A stretch of 64,000 nt of DNA from Elephas maximus indicus (Eukaryota; Chordata; Mammalia; Proboscidea; Elephantidae): positions 9,899,001 to 9,963,000 of the forward strand of contig NC_064827.1 of assembly GCF_024166365.1 (NCBI RefSeq), given 5' to 3'. The notes under the pieces are model-generated. The model was not told the origin of the DNA. It made no database searches and saw only the letters and a program-made list of their open reading frames with translations. The translations under genes and the position numbers were made by a program. Of the stretch, positions 32,679-43,714 are shown piece by piece. How positions within the stretch are numbered: the first letter of the stretch is position 1; each line of letters begins with the position of its first letter.

Positions 32679-32879
32679 AGGGAACCCAGGTGGCCTAGGG
32701 GTTAAGCTCTAGGCCACTAACTGAAAGGTTGGTTATTTGAACCCACCAGCTGCTCCATGGGAGAAAGATATGGCAGTCTGCTTCCGTAAAGATTTACAGC
32801 CTTGGAAACCTTATGGGGCAGTTCTACTCTGTCCTACAGGGTCGCTATGAGTTGGAACGTACTTAACAGCAATGGGTAT
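32679..32879 (+). mobile_element. AfroSINE, sense
   Basis: GGAACCCAGGTGGCCTAG to CAGCAATGGGTATGC. Confidence 0.85.
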
Positions 32880-32998
32880 GCAAACCAAGTAGAAAGGAAA
32901 TACCTTAAAAATGCAGTGGTCGTTTAGCGTGTTAGGGTTATGGATGAGTTCTATTTTTCTTGCTGTCGTTGTTGCCCGTTTGTTTCCCCTTCATATAC

Positions 32999-33062
32999 TT
33001 GTTGCCGTTGATCGTTTCTGACTCATAGCAACCCCACAGGACAGAGTAGAACTGCCTTCATA
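32999..33062 (-). mobile_element. AfroSINE tail half, antisense
   Basis: CTTGTTGCCGTTGATCG to GTAGAACTGCCTTC, with CTTCATATA on both sides (32989 and 33055), an apparent truncated insertion. Confidence 0.75.
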
Positions 33063-33404
33063 TAATGGGGTCAAAGTTTATCAAACTACGTTCAGCTGTG
33101 CTGAGTGTGTGTCACTGACTTGTTTTCCACAACCCAGCAAGTCTTCCTCAGGGGCTCTCTCCGTATTCACCACTAACTGTATCTTAGTCTCTGAGTATGA
33201 AAGAGGGTTTGGTTTAAAGAGTCTTCCTTTCTATTTATTTATTTATTTTCTTTTATTGTTCTCTGCCCTCCTTTCCAACATGGTGTCTTGGTGTCCTAGG
33301 CTGATGGCTGTGTGACCTGAGGCAGAGGATAGAGAAAGTTCTAGATGTGCACACCCTGGGCCTCATACTATTTTCAGAGTTGGTTCCCTGCATCCTCATT
33401 TTGT

Positions 33405-33599
33405 ACTAAACCTGTTGCTGTAGTGTCGATTCTGACTCATAGTGACCCCATGTGACAGAGTAGACCTGCCCCATAGGGCTTCCGAGGCTGTAAGTCTTTA
33501 GGGAAGAACACTGCCATGTCTTTGTCCCGTGGGGCGGCAGGTGGGTTCAAACCTTTCGGTTAACAACGGGGCACTTAACCACTGTACCACTAGGGCTCC
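33405..33599 (-). mobile_element. AfroSINE, antisense
   Basis: CTAAACCTGTTGCTGTAGTG to GTACCACTAGGGCTCC. Confidence 0.84.
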
Positions 33600-33708
33600 T
33601 TCCAGTTTGTACCAGCCCCTGCAACTTATACAGCGAGCTATTGTAGCTGGACCTCTTTCCACGGTGGCTCAGAGCTCCAAGAGGGTGAATACAGCTAGCA
33701 GCTGCCTT

Positions 33709-34545
33709 CTTTTTTTATTTTAACTTTAGTGAAAATACACACAGCAGAGCATATGTGCCTTCATCAATTTCTGCATGTTCAGTTCAGTGACACTGGCCAC
33801 ACTCTTCCCATTGGGTCACCATTCTCGCTGTCTCTACCCACCCTGTTCCACCACCTCAGCTTAGACTCCCTGTCCCTAAACTTCTCATCTATGCCTAAGA
33901 GTTACTGGGGACAACTGAATCTCATAAAAATAATTCCTGAAAAGACCACAATGCTCATGGTGAACATTCTTTACTAGTTTAGCTAAACATTTCATTAGTT
34001 TAAAGATGGCTTCAGGGGATAATTTTGGTTCATGGTTTGAAGAGTTTCTCAGAGCGACAGATTTGGGAGTTCCTCCAGCCTCAATAGATCCAGTAAGCCT
34101 GGATTCTGCAAGATTCTGAAATTCTGTTTCACATATTTTTCTCCTTTTAATCAGGATTCATCTATTGATTCATTGATCAGAATGTTCAGTAATGGAATCC
34201 AGGCACCACCCAGCTCTTCTGGTCTCACAGCTAAGGAGGCAGTAGTTCACGAAGGCAGTTAGACCTGCAGTCCAGTTTCCCCTCCGACTCCTTGGTCTCC
34301 TTTCTCTGCTGCTCCAGGTGAATATAGAACAATTGGCTTACCTTGGAAAGGCTGTTCCCAAGCTATGAGACTTCTTAAGGTCTAGGCTGGAACATCACAG
34401 CATCACTTCTGCCACACGCTCTTGGCCGAAGCAATTCTTAAGCTCACCCCCAAAATCAAGGCGAGGACCAGGAAAACCTTTTGACCATCCACTTCACCTC
34501 CATTCCGTTTCACTCCAGGTACACGTTTAGCCGCCATTTCTGGGT
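33709..34545 (-). mobile_element. L1 3' region, antisense (second subfamily)
   Basis: Starts in T-rich sequence, then AAATACACACAGCAGAGC, CATTCTTTACTAGTTTAGC, TTGGTTCATGGTTTG. The same segment is present in sense at 62720-63310. The distal limit is uncertain. Confidence 0.7.
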
Positions 34546-34550
34546 TCCCA

Positions 34551-34751
34551 GGATTCCATGAGTGGTATAAACAATTAACACACTCAGCTGCTAACCGAAA
34601 CGCTGGAGGTTCTGGCCCACACAGAGGTACCTAGAAAGAAAGGCCTGGCAACCCACTTCAGAAAAACCAGCCATTGAAAACCCTATAGTTCTAGTCTGAC
34701 ACACACAGGGTCACCATGAGTCAGAGTCAACTTGACAGCAAGTGGTACCGG
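34551..34751 (+). mobile_element. AfroSINE, long variant, sense, with target duplication
   Basis: TCTGGGTTCCCA at 34539-34550 and 34752-34763, a 12-bp perfect duplication. Confidence 0.92.
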
Positions 34752-34842
34752 TCTGGGTTCCCAACTGGAGGGGCCCAGGAAAGGGATTTTAGAACTATAT
34801 CCACCTGCCATACAGAGCTTTAGTGGGTTTTACTTGATTCCC

Positions 34843-35053
34843 AGGAGTTCCTGAATGGTGCAAACAGTTAAGTGCTCAACTACTAGCTGAAAGTTTGCCA
34901 GTTCAACCCACCCAGAGGCACCTCACAGGAAAGGCCTGGCGATCTGCTTCTGAAAGGTCACAGCCTTGAAAACCCTATGGAGCGGTTCTGTGCACACTCG
35001 GGGCACCATGAGGTGGAATCGGCTCTATGGTCACTAACAACAACAACCACAAT
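34843..35053 (+). mobile_element. AfroSINE, long variant, sense, with target duplication
   Basis: TTGATTCCC at 34834-34842 and 35054-35062. Tail CACTAACAACAACAACC. Confidence 0.9.
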
Positions 35054-35360
35054 TTGATTCCCGCTTCAACTCCTTTTCCTGCAGCTTCACAACTCTTGGG
35101 AGAAGCTTCGCCCAGCTTGCCGGAATCTCTGGGCTCCTGCTGTGCAAAGCCTCAGTTTCCCTGATTGCCAGCCGCTCGCTGATGATAGGCTGAAAGCAGA
35201 GAGCACTGCAGGGAACCCCGTGACCTGGAACCCCATTTAACTGTGGTGCTGCCTGAGGTAACCCTCGCTCAATTCTTGGTGGAATGGGGTCATTGGGTTT
35301 CTTAATAGTTGGGATCCTTGCAGGAGCGGAATAACCAGAGGCTTGCACTGAGCAAGGCAC

Positions 35361-35522
35361 CCAACCCAGCCCAGTGCCGTCGAGTCGGTTCCGACTCATA
35401 GCGACCCTATAGGACAGAGTAGAACTGCCCCATAGAGTTTCCAAGGAGTGCCTGGCGGATTCAAACTGCTGACCCTTTGGTTAGCAGCCGTAGCACTTAA
35501 CCACTATGCCACCAGGGTTTCC
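35361..35522 (-). mobile_element. AfroSINE, antisense, young, with target duplication
   Basis: GAGCAAGGCAC at 35350-35360 and 35523-35533. Its terminal stem is a perfect 7-bp palindrome on a 2-base loop (35382-35397), the best in the window. Confidence 0.93.
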
Positions 35523-35896
35523 GAGCAAGGCACACAAGGGCTTAATTGTATTTACTTGCTAATCTGTGGTGAGCAATTTCGCATAGGTTTCACCACATCT
35601 TTAACGAAGTAGTGGGCTACAGGTGAAATTGTGCAGTGCAGATTGGTGGGAAGGCACAATTGGGCCCACATGTACCTTGCTTATTGGGTAATCCGGCCCT
35701 GGATCCATACAATCCTCTTTAGAAACTTTTTCTTAATATGCACCTAGAGACGTTCACCTCCTGGGTACTAAGTTGGAGCCAATGGAGCGCAGCAGGCGGG
35801 CTGCAGACAAACCTGGCTTCTACACGAGCAACGTCAGCTTCCTTACAGTAACTCTGCAATGGCTGCCCTGTCCTCTCTTTCTTCCTATTAACCGGG

Positions 35897-35966
35897 AGGA
35901 GCCTAGTGGCACAGTGGTTAAGAGCTCAGCTGCTAACTAAAAGGTCGGCAGTTAGAATCCACCAGA
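35897..35966 (+). mobile_element. AfroSINE head only, sense
   Basis: GGAGCCTAGTGGCACAGTGG to AGAATCCACCAG, then breaks into AAGAAAGAAAG. Confidence 0.78.
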
Positions 35967-36248
35967 AGAAAGAAAGAGCGACTCATGGCTATTTCGCGGT
36001 GAAAAACCCGACGCTCAGCGAGGTAGAGACCAGGCAAATTAGAGGGCTGGAGGATGGGAGAAAAAGAGACCGAGGACCAGAGGCTTTGGGCAGTTAGAGT
36101 CTTCTTCATTATCTCGCTAATGTCACTGATAATCCTTTTGGATGACAGAGCAATTTATTTACCCATGCCATGTTCTCTCATTGCATAAAGGAGCTGAGCA
36201 GAGATGGGGTGGAGGAGCTGGTTTCTGAATCCTAATCTTTAGAGCTAT

Positions 36249-36438
36249 GCTGTTACTGTTGTTAGTTGCTGTCCACTTGGCTCCGACTCATAGAGACCCC
36301 TCGTACAACAGAATGAAACACTGCCCGATCCCGTGCCGTCTTCACCATCCTTGGTATGCTCAAGTCCATTGTTACCACCACTGTGTATTCCAACCCAGGG
36401 GGCTCTCTGCCAGCACAGTATTAGTTAGTACTCAGTTG
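36249..36438 (-). mobile_element. RTE-related fragment, antisense
   Basis: CTGTTGTTAGTTGCTGTCC then CACTGCCCGATCCCGTG. It continues past a SINE insertion into 36639-36835 (TAGATTGCCAGGCC.. to GGATGGTGGTTC), a segment I recognise as a recurrent afrotherian repeat but cannot name. Confidence 0.65.
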
Positions 36439-36448
36439 TGATCCATAG

Positions 36449-36628
36449 ATGGAGCCCTCGTGGCATAGCGGTTAAAGCATTCGACTGCTCACCAAAAGGT
36501 CGAAACCACCAGCGGCTCCATGTGAGAAAGATTTGGCAGTCTGCTTCTGTAAAGATTTACAGCCTTGGAAATCCTATAGGGTCACTATGAGCTGGAATCC
36601 ACTCAATGGCAGTGGTTTGGTTTGGGTT
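36449..36628 (+). mobile_element. AfroSINE, sense, with target duplication
   Basis: TGATCCATAG at 36439-36448 and 36629-36638. It splits the RTE-related repeat. Confidence 0.92.
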
Positions 36629-36842
36629 GATCCATAGGGTTTTCTCTTGCTGATTTTCAGATGTAGATTGCCAGGCCTTTCTTCCTAGTATGTCTTAGTC
36701 TAGAAGCTCCATCAAAACCTGTTCACCATGGGTGACCCTGCTGGTATCTGAAATACTGCTGGCATAGCTTTCAGCATCATAGCAACATGCAAGCCACCAC
36801 AGGACAACACACTGACAGATGGATGGTGGTTCAGAGCTATCC

Positions 36843-37025
36843 CAGCAGTCGAGACAATTCTGACTCATGGTGATCCCATGTGTTGCAGAATAGGACTGTG
36901 CTCTGCAGGGTTTTCAAGGCTGTGACCTTTTGGATGCAGATTACCAGCCCCTTCTTCTGAGGCACATCTGAGTGAATATGAACATCCAACCTTTAAAGCA
37001 GTCAAGCGTTCTACCATTTAACCCC
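36843..37025 (-). mobile_element. AfroSINE, long variant, antisense, diverged
   Basis: CAGTCGAGACAATTCTGAC, GGGTTTTCAAGGCTGTGACC, CATCCAACCTTTAAAGC. Confidence 0.7.
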
Positions 37026-37045
37026 TTAAAAATTGCTTCCTTATC

Positions 37046-37184
37046 CTTGCTACTGCAGTGGTTAATATTGGCAGTCCAAATCCACCAGGTGCTCCTTGGA
37101 AACCCTATGTGGCAATTCTACTCTGTCCTATAGGGTTGTTGTGAACGGGAATCAGCTTGATGGCAACGGGTTTGGTTTGGTTTT
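37046..37184 (+). mobile_element. AfroSINE, short variant, sense, head damaged
   Basis: GCAGTGGTTAATATTGGC to GATGGCAACGGGTTTGG. Confidence 0.82.
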
Positions 37185-37654
37185 GTCCTTGTACCAGTGA
37201 TTTGCAATCTTCCGATTTGTGGGAAAAATAGTAAAAGTGAAGCCATGGAGCTGTCAAGTGATACCACAAAAATCACCATCAATGTAGGAGCAGAACTGGG
37301 TTCAGAAGCACCATTCCAGGGGAGCCATGAGGACCCCAGGATCAGGGAATGTGGACTGCTCTCCAGGTGTTTTCAACCAAGGCTATGCATCGCTTCCTCC
37401 ACTCATCTCATGGCTGGACATCTACTGATCATCAGAGAGCTTGCTCTTCAATCAGGCTCCATGAGGCTGGGTTTAAGATTACAGAGAAGAGGAAGACTTA
37501 CTACAAATAGCATGGCTCAAGGGAAAGTAGCAGAAAAAGGGGAAATCCTCTTAATTCTGGCCAACGCCCTGGTAATAGGCAAAGTCAACAGTGAATGGAA
37601 AGCCGTTCTTCTGGAGCCAATTGATCCTAGTAGCCTATCCACCATTGTAAAAAT

Positions 37655-37860
37655 GATAACCAGTTGCTGGCAGGTCAACTCTGACTCACAGAGACCCCAC
37701 GTGTGTCAGAGTAGGACTGTGCTCCATAGGTACACCATGACTGATTTTTCAGAAACTTGATCATCAGGGCTTTCTTCCAAGGTACCTATAGGTGGACTCG
37801 AACCACCAACATTTCAGTTAGGAACTGAATGCTTAACCATTTGCACCACCTAGGGACTCC
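37655..37860 (-). mobile_element. AfroSINE, long variant, antisense
   Basis: CCAGTTGCTGGCAGGTC to GCACCACCTAGGGACTCC. Confidence 0.83.
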
Positions 37861-37944
37861 TACCCTCTGTTAGGTGCTGCTCTTACCTCAGAGGTGCAGG
37901 AAGGGAATAGTCTGGCAGGAAGTGTCACCGATGGCCACCTTCAC

Positions 37945-38045
37945 TCATTACTTTTGTCATTTACAAACATTCCTTGAGTACCTGCTGTGAGTCAGGCACT
38001 GGGGAGACAATGATGAGCAAGAGACAGTCCTGACACCTGACTTTT
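37945..38045 (-). mobile_element. L2 fragment, antisense
   Basis: CATTCCTTGAGTACCTG, GTCAGGCACTGGGG and GATGAGCAAGAGAC are the reversed L2 end. Confidence 0.65.
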
Positions 38046-38257
38046 CCCTCTCAGCCCAATGTTCTTCATTTCCTGTTATCCTCTCTCGTCTCCCGCTGCC
38101 ACTCCCCCTTCAGCTCTATAGTTGTGACTCCTGATCATTGGCTCCATTTCTGGCAGGACATTCTAGAAGATGAATTACTGGTTCAACAAGGACACCCCTC
38201 CCTGCATCTATTCCTGTCCCCACCCCAAACCGTGGCCTTTTCAATCATCTCGTATGC

Positions 38258-38672
38258 ACGTACAGCCAGACAAAGAAAAAGGAAGACAGAGGAAGAATGG
38301 ATGCATTCCAACTGCGATGCTGGCAAAGAATATTGGAATATACCATGGACTGCTAAAAGAAAGAACGTATCAGTCTTAGAAGAAATACAACCAGAATGCT
38401 CCTTAGAAGCGAGGATGGCAAGACTTCAGCTTGCTTACTTTGGACACGTCATCAGGAAAGACTAACTGCTAGAAAAGGACATCATATTTGGTAGAGGGTC
38501 AGTGGCAATGAGGGGAAACCCTCAATGAGATGGATCAACACAATAGCCACAACAATGAGCTCAAAGATACCAAGTATCATGGAGATGGCCGAGGACTAGG
38601 CAATGTTTCCTTCTGTTGTATGTGGGGTCTCCGTGAGCCAGAGCCAGCTCAGTAGCATCTAACAGAAAACTC
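38258..38672 (+). mobile_element. RTE LINE fragment, sense
   Basis: About 415 bp from the AAGAAAAAGGAAGACAGAGG block to GTAGCATCTAACAG. It is more diverged than the 49.8-kb copy. Confidence 0.82.
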
Positions 38673-38849
38673 CTCCTTCATATACTGCATGTCCTCCTCT
38701 AGGGAGGGTCCTGCTAGGCCAGTGGTCGAGAACATTCTATTCCATAAGCTGTAATCCTGGTCTCCACTCTTCTGAAGGCAGGCTGCTTTAAAGCCAGGTG
38801 CCTTGCAGTGAGGCCAGTGGTTAGCTTCCTTTCCCCTTTCTTCCTGGTT

Positions 38850-39298
38850 CCCTGATTAACCTCTAGTCCCCTACCCTCAACCATGTGGTTTGAGTGATAT
38901 CAATCCCACATCTAGCTCCAGGGGAGAACCCTGATTGGCACGAAGCTCTCCAATCAGTGTGCACCCAATGAGTTCCACTAGGAACACTGGGAGACCTTCT
39001 CTTCTTTGTGGGACTTGGTGGTGCGAGGGTGTGACACTGAGGTCTGCCTTCGCCTTGAAGGGAGAGCCTTGAATTTCCATGGACCACTATGGAAAGTCTG
39101 AAGATAGAACCAACCAAAAGAAGTAGAGATGAAACTGGGCCCAGGATATTATTGTGTGCATCCTGAATCAAACTGGCCCTGAGCCAGCACTACCTCGGGA
39201 TGGTTCTGTTAAGTGATCCAATAAACTCTATCACTGCCTCCCGAAATACCAACCTGAGTTTGGGTTTCTGTCACTCACAAAACATTCCCAGCTGAGAC
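38850..39298 (+). mobile_element. Ancient repeat of LTR-like layout, class not assigned
   Basis: AAGTGATCCAATAAACTC followed by GAGTTTGGGTTTCTGTCACTC resembles the 3' end of a common old mammalian repeat that I recognise but cannot name. The rest is too diverged to classify. Confidence 0.4.
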
Positions 39299-39489
39299 CT
39301 GCCCTTAGGCTAGTACTTCCCAAGTGGTATGCCCTGGTGCACCAGTGTGCTGGGTTATAGATATTCCGTGATGTTGACCACCCGTCCCTCTAGGAAGGAC
39401 TGGGGCAGCCAGGGTGGTTATCTCCAGCAGCAGGTAGCCTTGTCCACTTACCCCAGTCAGATAACAAAAACACAAATTTTTAGCACATA

Positions 39490-39687
39490 CCCGTGTGAAT
39501 GGTTAAACACTCAACTACCAGCTGAAAGGCTATTGTTTTGAGTTCATCCAGAGGCACCTCGGAAGACAGGCCTGGCAATCTGCTTCTGAAAGGTCATAGC
39601 CTTGAAAACCCTGTGGAATACAGTTCTCTGCACACATGGGGTCATCATGAGTTGGAGTTCGACTTGACGGCAACTAACAACAACATG
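39490..39687 (+). mobile_element. AfroSINE, long variant, sense
   Basis: GTGTGAATGGTTAAACAC to GACTTGACGGCAACTAAC. Confidence 0.83.
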
Positions 39688-39711
39688 GTGTTTTTAAAAT
39701 GTCCAAAAGTT

Positions 39712-40692
39712 CTTTGACACTCCTCTGTTCAAAATGTAGAGCCTATTTCCCCTCCCCTTCAATGTGGGCTGGATGAGGTGACCCCCTTGTACAAAACAGA
39801 ATATGGTGGACATGGGAGTGTATGGCCTCTGAGGCTAGGTCAGGAACTATACTGCCACCTCTTTGGATCACCCCCGCTAGGAGAGGTCAGCTGCCTCCCC
39901 TTGAGGGAACTCAAGCAGTCTGTGGAGAAGCCCGCATGGAGAGAAACTGAGGTCTCCCATCAATGGCCAGCATCAACTTTCCAGCCATGTAAATGAACCA
40001 CCTGATTCCAAGATCCTCCAGCCCCAGTCATGCCCTCAGACAGCTGCAGCTCTGGCTAGCATCTTGACTGCAGCCCCATAAAATGCCTTGTTACGGATTG
40101 AATTGTGTCCCCCCAAAATGTGTGTCAACTTGGCTAGGCCGTGATTCCCAGTATTGTGTGGTTGTCTACCATTTTGTCATCTGATGTGATGTTCCCATGT
40201 GTTGTAGATCCTACCTCTACGGTGTTAATGAGTTAGGATTAGTGGCAGTTATGTTAATGAGGCAGGACTCAATCTACAAGATCAGGTTTTGTCTTAAGCC
40301 AATCTCTTTTGAGATACAAAAGAGAGAAATGAGCAGAGAGACAGGGGGACCTCGTACCACCAAGAAAGTAGTGCCAGAAGCAGAGCGCATCCTTTGGACC
40401 TGGGGTCACTGAGCTGAGAAGCTCCTAATCCAGGAGAAGATTGATGACAAGGACCTTCCCCCAGAGCTGACAGAGAAAGCCTTTCCCTGGAGCTGGCACC
40501 CTGAATCCAGTCTTCTAGCCTCCTAGACTGTGAGAGAATAAATTTCTGTTTGTTAAAGCCACCCACTTGTGGTATTTCTGTTATAACAGCACTAGATAGC
40601 TAAGACCTCAAGTCCGACCACCCAGCTAAGAAACCGGGTAAGATAACAAATGTTTATCGCCTTTTTAAGATGCTGAGTTTTGGGGTAATTTG
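39712..40692 (+). mobile_element. MaLR-type LTR interrupted by a second MLT1-like LTR
   Basis: The outer element (39712-40086 and 40613-40692) has GCCATGTAAATGAACC, CCAGCCCCAGTCATGC and, after the break, TTTGGGGTAATTTGTTATG. The inner LTR is 40087-40612: GGATTGAATTGTGTCC, GTCAACTTGGCTAGGCC, GACTGTGAGAGAATAAATT, GCCACCCACTTGTGG. Confidence 0.7.
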
Positions 40693-41295
40693 TTATGCAG
40701 CAGTAGATGTATTTACACCCATGATATAAAAAAGATTGGGAAACGTTGCCTTAAGCCCAAGAAAGAAGACACGGGACACTTGTGGACTTGCCCGGCATTC
40801 TGGAAATGTACTAGAGCCTTTAGTTTTTTTTGTTGTTTGTTTTTTGTAAAACGGTACTTAAACAATGGTAGCTTTACAACATTTGGGATCACAAGCACTT
40901 AAAAATACATTCAAAGGAAAGCAAAGATTCCCTGTCTTTGGAAACATACTTGCAGTTGCAATTACCAATGGCTTTTCTAAAAGGTTTTTTTTTCCAAATA
41001 AATCTATTGTCGTCGGAAGCATCCCTTACAGAATAGGATGATGGCATTTCGGACAACGTGTGGCATGGAAGCCCCATCAGATCTGTGTAGCATACCCACG
41101 TTCCATTTTCCTGAGATGTTAGGAGACAGAGTGGCGGTCATGACCTCGTGGAAGGTGAGTCATGGAGCTCATCAGAAGGGTCCCTTCTATAAGCTATGGT
41201 AGAAGGGGTTTCCAAAGTCAAGTCAAGATGGCTATTATGGCCTATAAGTTGCTGTCATTTTCAGGAGACAAAGGCCTTCATTTGCTTTACCCTTG

Positions 41296-41462
41296 TTGTT
41301 GTTGTTAGGTGCCTTCAAGTCAGTTCCGACTCACAGCGACCCTATGTACAACAGAATGAAACACTGCCCGGTCCTGCACCATCCTCACAATTGTCATTAT
41401 GCCTAAGTCCATTGTGGCTGCCGCTGTATCAATCCATCTCATTGAGGGTTTTCCTTAGGAAT
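41296..41462 (-). mobile_element. RTE LINE 3' fragment, antisense
   Basis: Starts TTGTTGTTGTTGTTAGGTG, then CCTATGTACAACAGAATG and AATCCATCTCATTGAGG. It stops abruptly at GTTTTCC. Confidence 0.83.
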
Positions 41463-41590
41463 GTGTAAAATGCTTCCTTCCTCACCCCATATTTAAAATA
41501 CAAAATCAGATGACCAATGCCCAAGATCTTTGCTTGTGTCATTATTTAAACAAGTGCAGCAATGCCCCCACTTTATAACTATTACTTAAA

Positions 41591-41792
41591 GAACGGGCCC
41601 TTGGGTGGCGCATATGGTTTGCATCCTGGACTATTAACCTGAAGCTTGGCAGTTCAAACCCGTCCAGCAGTGCCATGGAAGAAAGACCTGGCAATCTGAT
41701 TCCATAAAGATTATAGCTTAGCAAACCCCATGGAGCAGTTCTACTTTGTCACATGGGGTCAACATGAATTGGAATTGACTGCTGGGCAACAG
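41591..41792 (+). mobile_element. AfroSINE, long variant, sense
   Basis: GGGCCCTTGGGTGGCGC to GGAATTGACTGCTGGGC. Confidence 0.82.
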
Positions 41793-42044
41793 ATGCTTAA
41801 AGGACACCTAAACTACGTGGAATTGAGGAAAGAGTGGGGGTGGGGTGGGGTGGTGTTAGCCCAGAGAGCGTAAGAGCAGCCAAAGTCAATATTGACTCGT
41901 CCGTACTCCCCAATGCCATGAACTTCCTTCCTAGGCAAGCCCACGGGCTCTCACTGAGACCCTGTCATTCTTGCTTTATTTAGATACCCTCCCTCCTACT
42001 TTGGTTATCTATATGCTGAGCCAACAGATCACAGGCATCAAGTC

Positions 42045-42385
42045 TGAAAATCCGGAACCTTCTGGAACTGCTCTATCCAATATGATAGTCCCTAGGCATA
42101 TGTGGCTATTGAGCACTTGAAATGTGGCCAGTTCCCATGGAGATGTGCTGTGTACGTGTAAAATACCAGATTCCGAAGACTTAGTATAAAAAAAGAATGT
42201 AAGATGTCTCATTAATAATTATTATGTTGGTTACATGTGGAAATAATATTATATATATATATTGGGTTAAATAAAATATATTATTAAAAGTAATTTTACC
42301 TATTTCTTTTTACTAGAAAATTTCAAATTGGGTACGTGGCTTGCATTTTCGTTCTGTCGAATGGCGATGTTGTAGAAGCAGGCAG
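42045..42385 (+). mobile_element. Non-autonomous hAT-type DNA transposon relic
   Basis: CCAATATGATAGTCCC, GTGGCTATTGAGCAC, TTGAAATGTGGCCAG, TCTCATTAATAATT, GGGTTAAATAAAATAT and TAGAAAATTTCAAATT match a well-known MER-type hAT-Charlie consensus as I remember it. The exact family name is not claimed. Confidence 0.65.
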
Positions 42386-42404
42386 ACGCACCTTCCATTC
42401 ATTT

Positions 42405-42690
42405 ACACTTCATTCAATCATTTGCTCATGCAGCAGATATTTATTGTCTTCTGTGTGCTGGGAGCCCCGACGGTGCAGTGGTTAAGGGCTACGGCTGCTA
42501 ACCAAAAGGTCTGCAGTTTGAATCCACCAGCCGCTCCTTGGAAACCCTATGGGTCAGTTCTACTCTGTCCTATAGGGTTGCTATGAGCCAGAATTGACTT
42601 GACAGCAATGGATTTTCTGTGTGTTGAGCACTGGGCTAAGGGACAGGAACATGACAATGAACACGGTTCTTCACTTAAGCAGCAAGTGGC
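42405..42690 (-). mobile_element. L2 fragment, antisense, split by a SINE
   Basis: TTCATTCAATCATTTGC, CAGATATTTATTGTC and, after the SINE at 42461-42612, TTGAGCACTGGGCTAAGG. Confidence 0.65.
42461..42612 (+). mobile_element. AfroSINE, short variant, sense, in L2
   Basis: GGAGCCCCGACGGTGCAG to GACTTGACAGCAATGGA. TTCTGTGTG flanks on both sides (42450 and 42613). Confidence 0.88.
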
Positions 42691-42844
42691 ACCCACCGTG
42701 GTATAAGAGAGAAAACAAAAAAATAACACAAAAACAAAAAAGTACCACCAGGGATCTAAACATAGGGGACATTTAATCAGGAACATTTTAGATCATTAGG
42801 GTCATGAGGGTTTATAGCCAGACTTACACAGCTTAAAAACCAAA

Positions 42845-43049
42845 CCACCCCAGTTGCCACCCAGTCAATTCCAACCCATGGCAACCCCATGTGGGTCAGA
42901 GTAGAACTGTGCTCCATAGGGTTTTCAATGGTTGGTTTTTTAGAAGGGATAGCCAGGCCTTTCTTCCAAGGCACCTCTGGTGGGCTCAAAACACCAACTC
43001 TTCAGTTAGCAGCCGAGCACTTAACCATTTGTACCACCCAGGGACTTCT
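42845..43049 (-). mobile_element. AfroSINE, long variant, antisense
   Basis: CCCAGTTGCCACCCAGTC to GTACCACCCAGGGACTTC. The last SINE before the DOCK8 3' UTR. Confidence 0.85.
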
Positions 43050-43714
43050 ACATAACTCAGAGCCCCTTCTGTTTTCAGGCAGAATATAGTTAAGTGTTGA
43101 CAATGACAGGCATCCCTGAGTCACTCAGAAAAGGTTCCTTTCTATGGGCTCTGCTCTGCTCTGTCTTGTGTTACGGACACACACATATGAACTGAGAGGC
43201 ACTGGCGGGCAGCAACAATGTTTTATGACCACATGTCTCAGACAGTATATCCCACACAGAAGGTGCTAAATACATATAAAAATACACGTGGAATAAAATT
43301 TTGCTCTGTCTGCTCATTTAATCAATTAAATGTATAATGTATTTTAGAAAGAGTTCTTCCCCCAATGACTAAAAAAAGGCAGTGAAACTAGTAAGCTTTG
43401 GTTACTTTTTAAAAAATGCCCTCTTTCAAGAATATAAATTCATGCATACCTGATGCCATAAACAAACAAACAAACAAAAAGCTCTGTAATGTCCAAACTA
43501 CATTCTTCCTCGTGGCCACAAAGACTAATTACTGAACAAGAGGAGCAGTCTAGAAAACACTCTTTGACCAAGGCCATGATTATGCCTCTTTCCTCTCTGA
43601 AGTGATTAAAAAAAAAAAAAAAGTTACGAGTTCTAAAAAAAAAAAAAAAATCAGTCAAAAGGGGAAACGTTTTGTTTGTAATTCTCATTACATTGTTAGT
43701 ATAAGTCAAGATAG
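43050..43714. other. Region just beyond the DOCK8 3' end
   Basis: Unique, AT-rich, with A-runs at 43609-43622 and 43635-43651 and a CAAACAAACAAA run near 43461. No gene. Confidence 0.5.

Larger units (their letters stand above)
32135..33404. other. Unique sequence around two SINE pieces
   Basis: No gene recognised. A TTTATTTATTTATT run is present near 33235. Confidence 0.45.
40693..42044. other. Unique sequence with one RTE and one SINE
   Basis: A donor-like GGAAGGTGAGTCATG near 41152 stands alone, without an exon. Confidence 0.45.

Noticed and set aside
37197..37760. 187-codon plus-strand open frame
   Set aside because: Its last third reads into an antisense AfroSINE, the rest matches no family I know, and no splice signals or CpG island accompany it.
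41145..41165. Isolated splice-donor-like sequence on the plus strand
   Set aside because: No matching exon, acceptor or open frame nearby. Expected by chance in 64 kb.
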